In this document: in pieces, positions 51,524 through 60,257 of the stretch
How the letters are laid out: each line of letters starts with the position of its first letter
How positions within the stretch are numbered: the first letter of the stretch is position 1
NCBI RefSeq assembly: GCF_024756235.1
Contig: NZ_JANUGY010000002.1
Span: forward strand, 372,001-436,000
Reading direction: 5' to 3'
Length of the DNA: 64,000 bases
Origin: Massilia kyonggiensis
GTDB lineage: Bacteria > Pseudomonadota > Gammaproteobacteria > Burkholderiales > Burkholderiaceae_D
Translations under genes and position numbers: made by a program
The notes under the pieces: model-generated
Seen by the model: only the letters and a program-made list of their open reading frames with translations
The model's database searches: none
Told to the model about the DNA's origin: nothing

Positions 51524-54127
51524 ATGCGTTCGTCGACGGCGACCCTCACCCGCCTGGCGGCACGCGCCGCCATGGCGCTTGCCCTATTGACCGGCATGGC
51601 CCATGCCGCGGCCGCAACCGATCCGCCCTCCGCGCGCCAGCGGCAGAATTTCAATGCCGGCTGGCGCTTTCATCTCGGCGACATCGGCGGCGCCGAGAAG
51701 GTCGATTTCGACGACGCCGACTGGCAGGCCGTGGGCCTGCCGCACAGCTTCAGCATGCCTTACTTCCAGGCGCCCGAGGTGTACGTCGGCTACGGCTGGT
51801 ACCGCAAGGACCTCGTGCTGCCGCAAGGGACCGCCGGGCGCCGCTGGACGCTCGAATTCGAAGCCGCATTCCAGACGGCCGAGGTGTACGTCAACGGCCG
51901 CAGGATCGCGCGCCACCGCGGCGGCTATACCGGCTTCCCCGTCGACCTCACGGCCGCGCTGCACCCGGGACGCAACGTGATCGCCGTCCGCGTCGACAAC
52001 ATGTGGGACCCGACGCTCGCGCCGCGCGCCGGCGAACATATCTTCAGCGGGGGCATCTACCGCGACGTCTGGCTCGTGACGACCGACGACGTGCACGTCC
52101 CCTGGACCGGCACGGCCGTCACGACGCCGGGCCTGGCAGGCCGCAGCGGCGCCGTGCGCGTGGCGACGGAAGTGCGCAACGACGGCCGCAAACCGGTCAA
52201 GGTCAGGGTCCGCACCCGTATCGCCGACGGCCGCGGCGCCACCGTCGCGGTGCTGCCGGATGCGGCTGTCCGCGTGCCGCCGGGGCGCACGCTGGACGTC
52301 GCCCAGGAGTCCGCGCGGCTGTCGGGCCTCGAGCTGTGGAGTCCCGAGACGCCCATGCTGTACCGCGCCGTCACGACCCTCGACGTGGCGGGGCGCCAGC
52401 GCGACCGCTTCGAGACGCCGTTCGGCTTCCGTACCATCAAGTGGACGGCCGACCAGGGCTTTTTTCTCAACGGTGAGCACCGCTACTTCCGCGGTGCGAA
52501 CGTGCACCAGGACCAGGCCGGATGGGGCGACGCCGTGACGAATGCCGCCATCGACCGCGACGTGCAACTGATGAAGGATGCCGGCTTCGATTTCATCCGC
52601 GGCTCGCATTATCCGCACGACCCGCATCTCGCCGAGGCGACGGACCGCATCGGCATGCTGTTCCTGCCGGAGGCGCCGTTCTGGGGTACGGCCGGCATGA
52701 AGAGCCCGTGGAGCAGGTCCGCGTATCCGCCCGAAGCCGAGCATCAGGCGGCGTTCGAGGAGAGCGTCAAGCAGCAGCTGGCGGAACTCATCCGCATCAA
52801 CCGCAACCATCCGTCGGTGATCGCGTGGGGCATGGACAACGAGGTCTTTTTCACCGACAAGGAGACGCTGCCGGCCGTGCGCAAGCTGCTGGCCGACGAG
52901 GTGGCGCTGACGCACAAGCTCGATCCGACGCGGCCCGCGGCCGTCGACGGCGTGCAGCGGGGCGAGATGGACCGCATCGGCGACATCGCGGGCTACAACG
53001 GCGACGGCGCCGTGCTGTTCCCGAATCCCGGCATCCCCAACTTCGTCGCGGAATACGGCTCGACCATCTCGGACCGGCCGGGCGAATACGACCCGGGCTG
53101 GGGCGACATCGAACGCACGCCGGGCGCGAAGGCCGGGGAGCCGGCCACGTGGCGTTTTCCGTGGCGGTCCGGTGAAGCCGTGTGGGCCGGGTTCGACCAC
53201 GGCTCCATCGCGGGCAAGTTCGGCTCGATGGGGCTCGTCGATTACGCACGGCTGCCGAAGCGCAGCTGGTACTGGTACCGCAACGCCTACCGCGGCATCG
53301 CGCCGCCCGCGTGGCCGCAGCAAGGCAAGCCGGCCGCCCTGCGGGTGACGGCCAGCAGTCCCGTCATCCGCCGCGCGGACGGCACGGACGACGTGCAACT
53401 GGTCGTGACCGTCGTCGATGCGGCCGGCAAGGCACTCTCCAACAGCCCGCCCGTACGGCTGGCGCTGGAAGCCGGGCCCGGCGAACTGCCGACGGGACGC
53501 GCGATCTCGTTCACGCCGGACGGCGACATCCCGATCCGCGACGGCCAGGCCGCCATCGCCATGCGCAGCTGGCAGCGGGGGACGACGCGCATCCGCGCGA
53601 CGTCCCCCGGCCTCGCCGACGGCGTGCTGACGGTGGAGACGGTGGACGGTCCGCGCTTCGTGGAAGGCAGCACGCCGCTGGCGGCCGACCGGCCTTACGT
53701 GCAGCGCAAGATGGCGGTGGGGGAGGAGCAGGCGTTCGGCCTGAAGAATCCGACGCAGGCCAGTTCCAGCGCGGCCGATCATGCATCGTCGCTGGCCAAC
53801 GACGGCGACGCCGCCACATGGTGGGCGCCGGCCGCGATTGACGCCGCGCCGTGGATCGCCATCGACCCGGAGCGCATCGTGAATTACCGCCGGCTTGCCG
53901 TGAAGTTCGCGCCGGGCGGGCGCTGCGGCGTGACGGCGGAAGCGCAGGATGCGGGCGGCGTGTGGCAGGTGCTGGCGGATGTGCCGGCGACTGCGCCGGC
54001 GACGGCCGACACGGTCGACGTGCCCGTGCGCGCCGTCACGGGACGGCGCCTCCGGCTGCGGCTGCAGGGCGCCGCATGCCGCATCGCCGACATCGCCATC
54101 ACGGGGACGCCGGCAACCTTCTGGTGA
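51524..54127 (+). CDS. GH2 beta-galactosidase, secreted, with discoidin-like C-terminus
   Basis: 867 residues, signal peptide to AHAAAA. Order: GH2 sugar-binding (jelly roll; WRFHLGDIGGAEK), immunoglobulin-like domain, TIM barrel with acid/base Glu440 (WGMDNEVF) and nucleophile Glu510 (NFVAEYGS), a bacterial Ig-like domain (about 610-720) and a C-terminal F5/8-type C (discoidin/CBM32-like) region (SSLANDGDAATWWAP). Cleaves terminal beta-galactose or a related beta-glycoside; xyloglucan galactose side chains would suit the neighbours. CTGGAGCAACG supports the start at 51524. Convergent with kdgD. Confidence 0.9.
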   Translation: MRSSTATLTRLAARAAMALALLTGMAHAAAATDPPSARQRQNFNAGWRFHLGDIGGAEKVDFDDADWQAVGLPHSFSMPYFQAPEVYVGYGWYRKDLVLPQGTAGRRWTLEFEAAFQTAEVYVNGRRIARHRGGYTGFPVDLTAALHPGRNVIAVRVDNMWDPTLAPRAGEHIFSGGIYRDVWLVTTDDVHVPWTGTAVTTPGLAGRSGAVRVATEVRNDGRKPVKVRVRTRIADGRGATVAVLPDAAVRVPPGRTLDVAQESARLSGLELWSPETPMLYRAVTTLDVAGRQRDRFETPFGFRTIKWTADQGFFLNGEHRYFRGANVHQDQAGWGDAVTNAAIDRDVQLMKDAGFDFIRGSHYPHDPHLAEATDRIGMLFLPEAPFWGTAGMKSPWSRSAYPPEAEHQAAFEESVKQQLAELIRINRNHPSVIAWGMDNEVFFTDKETLPAVRKLLADEVALTHKLDPTRPAAVDGVQRGEMDRIGDIAGYNGDGAVLFPNPGIPNFVAEYGSTISDRPGEYDPGWGDIERTPGAKAGEPATWRFPWRSGEAVWAGFDHGSIAGKFGSMGLVDYARLPKRSWYWYRNAYRGIAPPAWPQQGKPAALRVTASSPVIRRADGTDDVQLVVTVVDAAGKALSNSPPVRLALEAGPGELPTGRAISFTPDGDIPIRDGQAAIAMRSWQRGTTRIRATSPGLADGVLTVETVDGPRFVEGSTPLAADRPYVQRKMAVGEEQAFGLKNPTQASSSAADHASSLANDGDAATWWAPAAIDAAPWIAIDPERIVNYRRLAVKFAPGGRCGVTAEAQDAGGVWQVLADVPATAPATADTVDVPVRAVTGRRLRLRLQGAACRIADIAITGTPATFW

Positions 54128-55039
54128 TCAGCGCACGTTCTGCTTCTTGATCAGTTGATCGAGCATCGCGTGTTCTTCTTCCGTCAGGTCGGTCAGCGGC
54201 GCGCGCACCGGACCGCCGTCGTGGCCGACGAGGCGGGCGCCCGCCTTCACGATCGACACGGCGTAGCCGGCCTTGCGGTTGCGGATCGCCAGGTAGGGCA
54301 GGAAGAATTCGTCCAGCAGGCGGTTCGTCGTCGCGTGGTCGTCCTTCGCGATCGCGTGATAGAAATCCATCGCCAGTTGCGGCATGAAGTTGAAGACGGC
54401 CGACGAGTACACCGGCACGCCCAGCGCTTTATACGCTGCGGCGTAGACTTCCGCCGTCGGCAGGCCGCCCAGGTAGCTGAAGCGGTCGCCGAGGCGGCGC
54501 CAGATCGACACCATCAGCTCGATGTCGCCGATGCCGTCCTTGAAGCCGATCAGGTTGGAGCAGCGGTCGGCCAGCTTTTCCAGCGATTCCGCGGTCAGGC
54601 GGCACTGCGCGCGGTTGTACACGACGACGCCGATGTTCACCGATTTGCAGACTTCTTCCACGTGCGCGACGAGGCCGTCCTGGCTCGCTTCCGTCAGGTA
54701 GTGCGGCAGCAGCAGCACGCCTTTCGCGCCCAGGCGCTCGGCTTCCTGCGCGAACGCGATCGCGGCGCGGGTCGGGCCGCCGGTACCGGCGAGGATGGGC
54801 ACCTTGCCCGCGCACGTGTCGACGGCGGTCTTGATCACCTGCGAGTACTCGTCATGCGTCAGCGAGAAGAACTCGCCGGTGCCGCCGGCTGCGAACAGGG
54901 CGGTGGCGCCGTACGGGGCCAGCCATTCCAGGCGTTCGATATAGGTGCTCTTGCGGAAGTTGCCTTCGGCATCGAAGTCGGTGATGGGGAAGGACAGCAG
55001 GCCGGACGACATCACTTGCTTGAGTTCTTGCGGATTCAT
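54128..55039 (-). CDS. kdgD: 5-dehydro-4-deoxyglucarate dehydratase
   Basis: 303 residues of the DapA/NAL aldolase superfamily. It converts 5-keto-4-deoxy-D-glucarate to 2-oxoglutarate semialdehyde with release of water and CO2. The Schiff-base Lys is in [13 protein letters not shown] of [11 protein letters not shown] and the [10 protein letters not shown] loop are in place. The start at 55039 ([10 protein letters not shown]) follows GGAGCGC. It lies 86 bases downstream of the lacI-family gene on the same strand and near garD, so the local pathway is galactarate to 2-oxoglutarate semialdehyde. Confidence 0.92.
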   Translation of the reverse strand: MNPQELKQVMSSGLLSFPITDFDAEGNFRKSTYIERLEWLAPYGATALFAAGGTGEFFSLTHDEYSQVIKTAVDTCAGKVPILAGTGGPTRAAIAFAQEAERLGAKGVLLLPHYLTEASQDGLVAHVEEVCKSVNIGVVVYNRAQCRLTAESLEKLADRCSNLIGFKDGIGDIELMVSIWRRLGDRFSYLGGLPTAEVYAAAYKALGVPVYSSAVFNFMPQLAMDFYHAIAKDDHATTNRLLDEFFLPYLAIRNRKAGYAVSIVKAGARLVGHDGGPVRAPLTDLTEEEHAMLDQLIKKQNVR

Positions 55040-55064
55040 TTGCGCTCCAGGGCGGTGGGTTAAC

Positions 55065-55082
55065 TTGTCAGACATCGTACAA
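55065..55082. promoter_or_regulatory. TTGTnnGAnnTCnnACAA-like imperfect palindrome upstream of kdgD
   Basis: TTGTCAGACATCGTACAA matches its own complement at six of nine pairs, 25 bases before the kdgD start. The shape resembles GntR-family operators. A weak hairpin (CGGCAA/TTGCCG, 55097-55115) precedes it. kdgD may thus have its own control in addition to read-through from lacI. Confidence 0.3.
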
Positions 55083-55125
55083 CTAACGCCGCGCCACGGC
55101 AAGAATAATTTGCCGGGTTGTCGTT

Positions 55126-56172
55126 TCAGCCGACGGTGTGCGTCGTCGCCCGCTCGACCAGCTGGAAGCCCACGTCGACGACGTTGCCGACGGGCGCCCG
55201 TCCTTCGATCTTCGCGATGAGGGCCCGGGCCGCCTGCACGCCGATGGCGCGCTTGTCGACGTGGACGGACGAGATCGGGGGATGCGTGTACGCGGCGAAG
55301 TCGAAGTCGCCGAAGCCCATGATCCCGAGCGTCTCCGGCACGGCGATGCCTTGCGCCTGCGCCTCGATGAGGGCGCCCTGGGCCAGCACGTCTGAACTGC
55401 ACACGACGACGTCGGGCGCGTGGCCTTCCGCCAGAATGGCGCGCAGGCCTTCGCGGCCGAGATTCATCACGGTCGGCGGCGTGGCCATGTGCGTGGCGAC
55501 GGGCACCACGCCGTGCTGCTGCAATTCCGCCTCCAGCGCGAGGCGGCGCCGATTCGCGCGCTCGTCGCGGGCGCAGATGGACGCGAAGCGCTTGTAGCCC
55601 TTGTTTAACAGGTATTGCGCGACCTTTTCGCCGACCCGTTCCTGCGAAAAGCCGATCGCGATGTCGATGGGGGAGGGCGTCAGGTCCCACGCCTCGACGA
55701 CGGGCACGCCGGTCGCGAGCAGCTTTTTGCGCACGCCCGGATGGTGGTGGATGCCCGTGAGGACGATGCCGTCGGGCTGGCGCGACAGGATCGCCGTCAG
55801 CAGGTCTTCTTCCTTCTGGTGCGAGTAGTTCGACACCGACAGCAGCAACTGGTAGCCGTGCGCCGACAGTTCGTCGTTCAGGCCCTGCACCGTCTCGGCG
55901 AACATCGAGTTCGACAGCTGCGGGACGATGGCGGCGATGAGCTGGCTGCGCTTCGTCGTCAGGCTGCCGGCCAGCATGTTTGGGATATAGCCCATCGCGG
56001 CCGCCGCTTCCTTGACGCGCGCGATCGTGTCCGGCTTGACGAGCTTCGGGTTGTGGAGGGCGCGCGATACCGTGATCGGCGACAGGCCCGCGAGCCGCGC
56101 GACGTCCTTGAGCGTGATGCTTTTCGGGCGTTCTTCGTTCGTGGGGAGCGAGTCGTCTGCAGGGGCCATCAT
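55126..56172 (-). CDS. LacI-family transcriptional regulator of the galactarate locus
   Basis: 348 residues. N-terminal LacI helix-turn-helix with hinge: [46 protein letters not shown]; then a periplasmic-binding-protein-like effector domain ([40 protein letters not shown]). The closest flavour is GntR-type (gluconate) LacI regulators, fitting a sugar-acid effector. Start at ATG 56172 or 56169. Divergent from garD across a ~200-base region with three near-identical palindromes, likely its operators. Confidence 0.9.
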   Translation of the reverse strand: MMAPADDSLPTNEERPKSITLKDVARLAGLSPITVSRALHNPKLVKPDTIARVKEAAAAMGYIPNMLAGSLTTKRSQLIAAIVPQLSNSMFAETVQGLNDELSAHGYQLLLSVSNYSHQKEEDLLTAILSRQPDGIVLTGIHHHPGVRKKLLATGVPVVEAWDLTPSPIDIAIGFSQERVGEKVAQYLLNKGYKRFASICARDERANRRRLALEAELQQHGVVPVATHMATPPTVMNLGREGLRAILAEGHAPDVVVCSSDVLAQGALIEAQAQGIAVPETLGIMGFGDFDFAAYTHPPISSVHVDKRAIGVQAARALIAKIEGRAPVGNVVDVGFQLVERATTHTVG

Positions 56173-56230
56173 ATTGTTGTGTTCTTTATCACTTGTACGA
56201 CATCCGATCACAAAACGCTTGCGTTCGAAG

Positions 56231-56246
56231 ATGATTGCGGTATCAT
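56231..56246. promoter_or_regulatory. LacI-type operator O1, ATGATTGCGGTATCAT
   Basis: Imperfect 16-base palindrome with outer arms ATGAT/ATCAT and central CG, 58 bases upstream of the lacI start codon. Centre-to-centre distance to O2 is 61 bases. Confidence 0.7.
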
Positions 56247-56291
56247 ACCAAACACCCCGGCCGACCCACCGGCCATATTTTTAAGACAAGA

Positions 56292-56307
56292 ATGATTGCG
56301 GTGTCAT
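56292..56307. promoter_or_regulatory. LacI-type operator O2, ATGATTGCGGTGTCAT
   Basis: Same ATGATTGCGG left half as O1 with a TGTCAT right half. A lone half-site CATGATTG follows near 56322. Distance to O3 is 55 bases, so O1-O3 are near multiples of the helical turn, allowing looping. Confidence 0.7.
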
Positions 56308-56346
56308 TTTGGCGGAAAAAGCATGATTGTTCTTCTGTGCTGCTAA

Positions 56347-56362
56347 ATGATTGCGCAATCAT
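56347..56362. promoter_or_regulatory. LacI-type operator O3, ATGATTGCGCAATCAT (perfect)
   Basis: A perfect 16-base palindrome immediately before the garD ribosome site (GGAG at 56363-56366) and ten bases before its start codon. Repressor bound here would block transcription into garD. Confidence 0.75.
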
Positions 56363-56372
56363 GGAGACGCTG

Positions 56373-57905
56373 ATGACTATCCCCCGCACCATCCGCATGC
56401 ACGAGAACGACAACGTCGCCATCGTCGTCAACGCCGGCGGCCTGCCGGAAGGCACCATTTTCCCGGACGGGCTGACATTGAGAACCCGTGTGCCGGAAGG
56501 GCACAAGGTGGCGCTCGTCGACCTCGCGCAAGGCGAGCCGATCGTCCGCTACGACGTGACCATCGGCTATGCGCTGCAACCCATCGCGCGCGGCACCTGG
56601 ATCGAGGAATCGCTCGTCGGCATGCCGGCCGCACGGGGCCTGGACGACCTGCCCAAGCCGGTCCGCGACCGCGCACCGTTGCCGCCGCTGGAAGGTTATA
56701 CGTTCGAAGGCTTCCGCAATCCGGACGGCTCGGTCGGCACGCGCAATATCCTCGCCATCAGCGAGACGGTGCAGTGCGTGTCGGGCGTCGTCGCGTTTGC
56801 CGTCGACCGCATCAGGAAGGAGCTGCTGCCGCGGTACCCCAACGTGGACGACGTCGTCGCCATCGAGCACACGTATGGCTGCGGCGTCGCCATCGACGCG
56901 CCGGGCGCCGAGATCCCGATCCGCACGCTGCGCAACATCGCGAAGAACCCGAACTTCGGCGGCCGCGTGATGCTCGTGAGCCTGGGCTGCGAAAAGCTGC
57001 AGCCGGCGCGCATGTTCCCGGCCGGCTCGATCCCGATCCAGGCCCCGGACACCGTCTGCCTGCAGGACGCCGCGCACGTGGGCTTCGGGGACATGATCGA
57101 ATCCATCATGCGCACGGCCGAGAAGCATCTCGCGGCACTGGACCAGCGCCGGCGCGAGACGGTGCCGGCGTCGGAACTGGTCGTCGGCGTGCAGTGCGGC
57201 GGCAGCGACGCGTTCTCCGGCGTGACCGCGAATCCGGCGGTCGGCTACGCCAGCGACCTGCTCGTGCGGGCCGGCGCCGCCGTCATGTTTTCCGAAACGA
57301 CGGAGGTCCGCGACGGCATCGACCAGCTGACGTCCCGCGCCGTCGACGACGACGTCGCCCAAGCGATGATCCGCGAGATGGCATGGTACGACGACTACCT
57401 GAAGCGGGGCGGCGTGGACCGCAGCGCGAACACGACGCCGGGCAACAAGAAGGGCGGCCTCGCCAACATCACCGAAAAGGCGATGGGCTCCATCATCAAG
57501 TCCGGCACGGCCCCGATCGCGGGCGTGCTGTCCCCGGGCGACAAGCTGCAGCAGAAAGGCCTCATCTACGCCGCGACGCCGGCCAGCGATTTCATCTGCG
57601 GCACCCTGCAGCTGGCCGCCGGCATGAACATGCACGTGTTCACGACGGGCCGCGGCACGCCGTACGGCCTGGCCGCCGTGCCGGTCGTGAAGGTCGCCAC
57701 GCGCGACGATCTCGCGCGCCGCTGGCACGACCTCATGGACATCAACGCCGGCCGCATCGCGACCGGAGACGCCACCATCGCGGACGTGGGCTGGGAACTG
57801 TTCCACTTCCTGCTCGACGTGGCGAGCGGCCGCAAGAAGACGTGGGCCGAGCACTGGAAGCTCCACAACGCGCTCACGCTCTTCAATCCGGCGCCCGTGA
57901 CCTGA
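56373..57905 (+). CDS. garD: Galactarate dehydratase
   Basis: 510 residues of the UxaA/GarD family. N-terminal SAF domain ([20 protein letters not shown]), then [52 protein letters not shown] and [20 protein letters not shown], all matching GarD rather than altronate dehydratase. It dehydrates galactarate (mucate) to 5-keto-4-deoxy-D-glucarate, the substrate of KdgD. The ATG at 56373 is chosen because GGAG lies seven bases upstream; ATG 56361 overlaps operator O3. Followed by the porin remnant and the permease on the same strand. Confidence 0.94.
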   Translation: MTIPRTIRMHENDNVAIVVNAGGLPEGTIFPDGLTLRTRVPEGHKVALVDLAQGEPIVRYDVTIGYALQPIARGTWIEESLVGMPAARGLDDLPKPVRDRAPLPPLEGYTFEGFRNPDGSVGTRNILAISETVQCVSGVVAFAVDRIRKELLPRYPNVDDVVAIEHTYGCGVAIDAPGAEIPIRTLRNIAKNPNFGGRVMLVSLGCEKLQPARMFPAGSIPIQAPDTVCLQDAAHVGFGDMIESIMRTAEKHLAALDQRRRETVPASELVVGVQCGGSDAFSGVTANPAVGYASDLLVRAGAAVMFSETTEVRDGIDQLTSRAVDDDVAQAMIREMAWYDDYLKRGGVDRSANTTPGNKKGGLANITEKAMGSIIKSGTAPIAGVLSPGDKLQQKGLIYAATPASDFICGTLQLAAGMNMHVFTTGRGTPYGLAAVPVVKVATRDDLARRWHDLMDINAGRIATGDATIADVGWELFHFLLDVASGRKKTWAEHWKLHNALTLFNPAPVT

Positions 57906-57949
57906 CCCCACGCGCGACCGTACAAGACAGAAAACAGCAAGGAGACATC

Positions 57950-58811
57950 TTGAAAAAAGCAGTATGCATCGCCCTCGGCCTGGCCGCGGGCGCGGGCGCG
58001 CACGCCCAGACGAATGTCACGATCTACGGCATCGCCGACGCGGCGTTCGTGGGCGAGAACGGATCGAGCGCCGGTCACCAGACGAAGATCACGAGCGGCG
58101 CCGCGTCCGCGTCGCGCATCGGCTTCCGCGGCACCGAGGACCTGGGCAACGGCATGTCCGCGTTCTTCACGCTGGAGACGGGCGCGAAGATCGACACGGG
58201 CGAACTCGATGCGGCGAACACGATCTTCAACCGCCAGGCGTTCGTGGGCATCAGGACGAAGGCGGGTGCGATCGCCTTCGGCGGGGCGCCAGTTCGGCGG
58301 TGCGCTGGATTATGCGCAGGGCGCCCTGCGCGTGCGTCTCGCCTACAACAGCAAGAACACGGACGTGGCGGCGACGGGCGTGAACCGCGACCTGGGCCGC
58401 AACGTGCTCCTCGGCGCGAACTACGACTTCAAATGGATCAAGCTGTACGGCGCGTTCGGAGTCGACAAGGGTTTTAACAGCGCCACCCTGGGCAACGCGA
58501 ACAACCCGTACGGCGGGGTGAAACCGACGCCGTCGACGGACGGCCGCGAGATCCTGCTCGGCTTCTCCGCGCCCGTCGGGCCGGGCACGCTGATGTTCTC
58601 CACGCAGCACAAGGACGACCGCACCCACTTCAACCAGGACGCGCACGAATGGGGTATCGGCTACCTGTATGCGCTGTCCAAACGGTCGGGCGTGTACGCG
58701 GCGTACGCACATATCCATAACAAGAACGGCGCCGGCTACACGGTCGCCAACAACACGGAGCCGGGTACGGGCAACACCGGCTTCAACCTGGGCATCCGCC
58801 AGACGTTCTGA
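57950..58811 (+). pseudogene. Gram-negative porin (Burkholderiales type), internally deleted and frameshifted
   Basis: Starts at TTG 57950 after AAGGAGAC with LKKAVCIALGLAAGAGAHAQ and TNVTIYGIADAAFVGENGSS, a normal porin N-terminus. At 58283-58286 (GGGG) the frame shifts by one base; the second frame continues GRQFGGALDYAQGALRVRLAYNSKN and ends correctly NLGIRQTF with terminal Phe. Even after removing one G the joined product is only about 286 residues, and strands that normally separate the GRQ motif from the mid-barrel LAYN segment are missing (roughly 100 residues). So both an internal deletion and a frameshift are present. It would have been the outer-membrane entry for galactarate. Confidence 0.82.
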
Positions 58812-58844
58812 GTCCGGCGGCCACACCAAACCTTTGGAGGGACC

Positions 58845-60215
58845 ATGGAGCACACCACGACGGCCGCCATGCCGGCCACCGCAACAAAGCTCGCATCGCG
58901 CACGCGCTGGGGCATACTCGCCATCCTGTTCATCGTCACGACGATCAACTACGCGGACCGGGCCTCGATCTCGATCGCCGGTCCGGAAATCCGCAAGGCC
59001 CTGGGCCTGTCGCCCGTCGAGATGGGGTTCGTCTTTTCCGCGTTCGCGTGGTCGTACGTGGCCGCGCAGCTGCCCGGCGGCTGGCTGCTCGACCGCTTCG
59101 GCTCGAAGATCACCTATTTCTTCAGCATCTTCCTGTGGTCGCTGTTCACCCTGCTGACGGGCGGCGTGGGGTTCGTCACCGGCGCCGCCGCCGTGGCCAC
59201 GCTGTTCGCGCTGCGCTTCCTTGTCGGCGCCGCGGAAGCGCCTTCGTTCCCGGGCAACAGCCGCATCACGTCGGCCTGGTTCCCCACGCACGAACGGGGA
59301 CTCGCGTCCGCGCTGTTCAACTCCGCCCAGTATTTCGCGACCGTGCTGTTCGCGCCGATCATGGGCTGGCTCGTGCACGCCTTCGGCTGGGAGAGCGTGT
59401 TCATCGTGATGGGTGGTCTCGGGATCGCGCTGGCCTTCGTCTGGCTGAAGGTCATCCACGGGCCGAAGGACCATCCATCCGTGAGCGCGAGCGAACTGAA
59501 ATACATCGAGGAGGGCGGGGCGCTCGTCGACCTGGATGGCGCCGGGCGCAGCAAGCAGGCGCCGGCCGTCGACACGCTCGCGTGCGTCAAGGAGTTGCTG
59601 GGCAACCGCATGCTGCTGGGCGTGTACATCGGCCAGTACTGCATCAACACGCTGACGTACTTCTTCCTCACGTGGTTCCCCGTGTACCTCGTGCAGGAGC
59701 GCCACATGACGATCCTGAAGGCGGGCTTCGTCGCGTCGCTGCCCGCCATCGCCGGCTTCCTCGGCGGCGTCGTGGGCGGCACGATCTCGGACCGTCTCGC
59801 GAAAGCCGGCTTCTCGCTGTCGATGTCGCGCAAGGTGCCGATCGTGTGCGGCATGCTGCTGTCGATGAGCATGATCGCCTGTAATTACATCGACACCGAC
59901 GCCGTCGTCGTCGCCGTGATGGCGCTGGCGTTCTTCGGCAAGGGCGTCGGCGCACTGGGCTGGGCCGTCGTTGCGGACACGTCGCCGAAGGAAGCGGGCG
60001 GCCTGTCCGGCGCGCTGTTCAACACCTTCGGCAATATCGCGGGCATCACGACGCCGATCGTCATCGGCTACATCCTGCAGGGCACCGGCTCGTTCGCGGG
60101 CGCGCTCGTGTACGTGGGCGCGAATGCGGCCGTCGCGATCTTCAGCTATGTGTTCATTGTGGGCGAGATCCGGCGCGTGACACTGGTGAAATCGTTGAAG
60201 GCGGCCGCGGCATAG
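58845..60215 (+). CDS. MFS hexuronate/aldarate permease (GudP/GarP-like)
   Basis: 456 residues, twelve helices. Anion:cation symporter branch: TTINYADRASISIAGPEIRKALGLSPVEMGF, LDRFGSKITYFFSI, FLVGAAEAPSFPGNSRITSAWFP, and late GVGALGWAVVADTSPKEAGGLSGALFNTFGN (shown in parts). Closest in style to GudP/GarP glucarate/galactarate permeases, which fits its position after garD. GGAGGG precedes the ATG. Likely in one transcript with garD and the broken porin. Confidence 0.9.
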   Translation: MEHTTTAAMPATATKLASRTRWGILAILFIVTTINYADRASISIAGPEIRKALGLSPVEMGFVFSAFAWSYVAAQLPGGWLLDRFGSKITYFFSIFLWSLFTLLTGGVGFVTGAAAVATLFALRFLVGAAEAPSFPGNSRITSAWFPTHERGLASALFNSAQYFATVLFAPIMGWLVHAFGWESVFIVMGGLGIALAFVWLKVIHGPKDHPSVSASELKYIEEGGALVDLDGAGRSKQAPAVDTLACVKELLGNRMLLGVYIGQYCINTLTYFFLTWFPVYLVQERHMTILKAGFVASLPAIAGFLGGVVGGTISDRLAKAGFSLSMSRKVPIVCGMLLSMSMIACNYIDTDAVVVAVMALAFFGKGVGALGWAVVADTSPKEAGGLSGALFNTFGNIAGITTPIVIGYILQGTGSFAGALVYVGANAAVAIFSYVFIVGEIRRVTLVKSLKAAAA

Positions 60216-60224
60216 TCATTTACA

Positions 60225-60243
60225 ATGTTCTGATTTTGAACAT
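60225..60243. promoter_or_regulatory. ATGTTC-N7-GAACAT inverted repeat
   Basis: Six-base perfect arms around a seven-base AT-rich spacer, 10 bases after the permease stop and 14 bases before the hexosaminidase start. Without a T-run it is more likely an operator than a terminator. Confidence 0.4.
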
Positions 60244-60257
60244 GCCGGGGGTCCACC

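Noticed and set aside
55097-55115. CGGCAA/TTGCCG hairpin between lacI and kdgD as a terminator
   Set aside because: Short stem and no T-run; cannot tell whether lacI and kdgD are transcriptionally separated.
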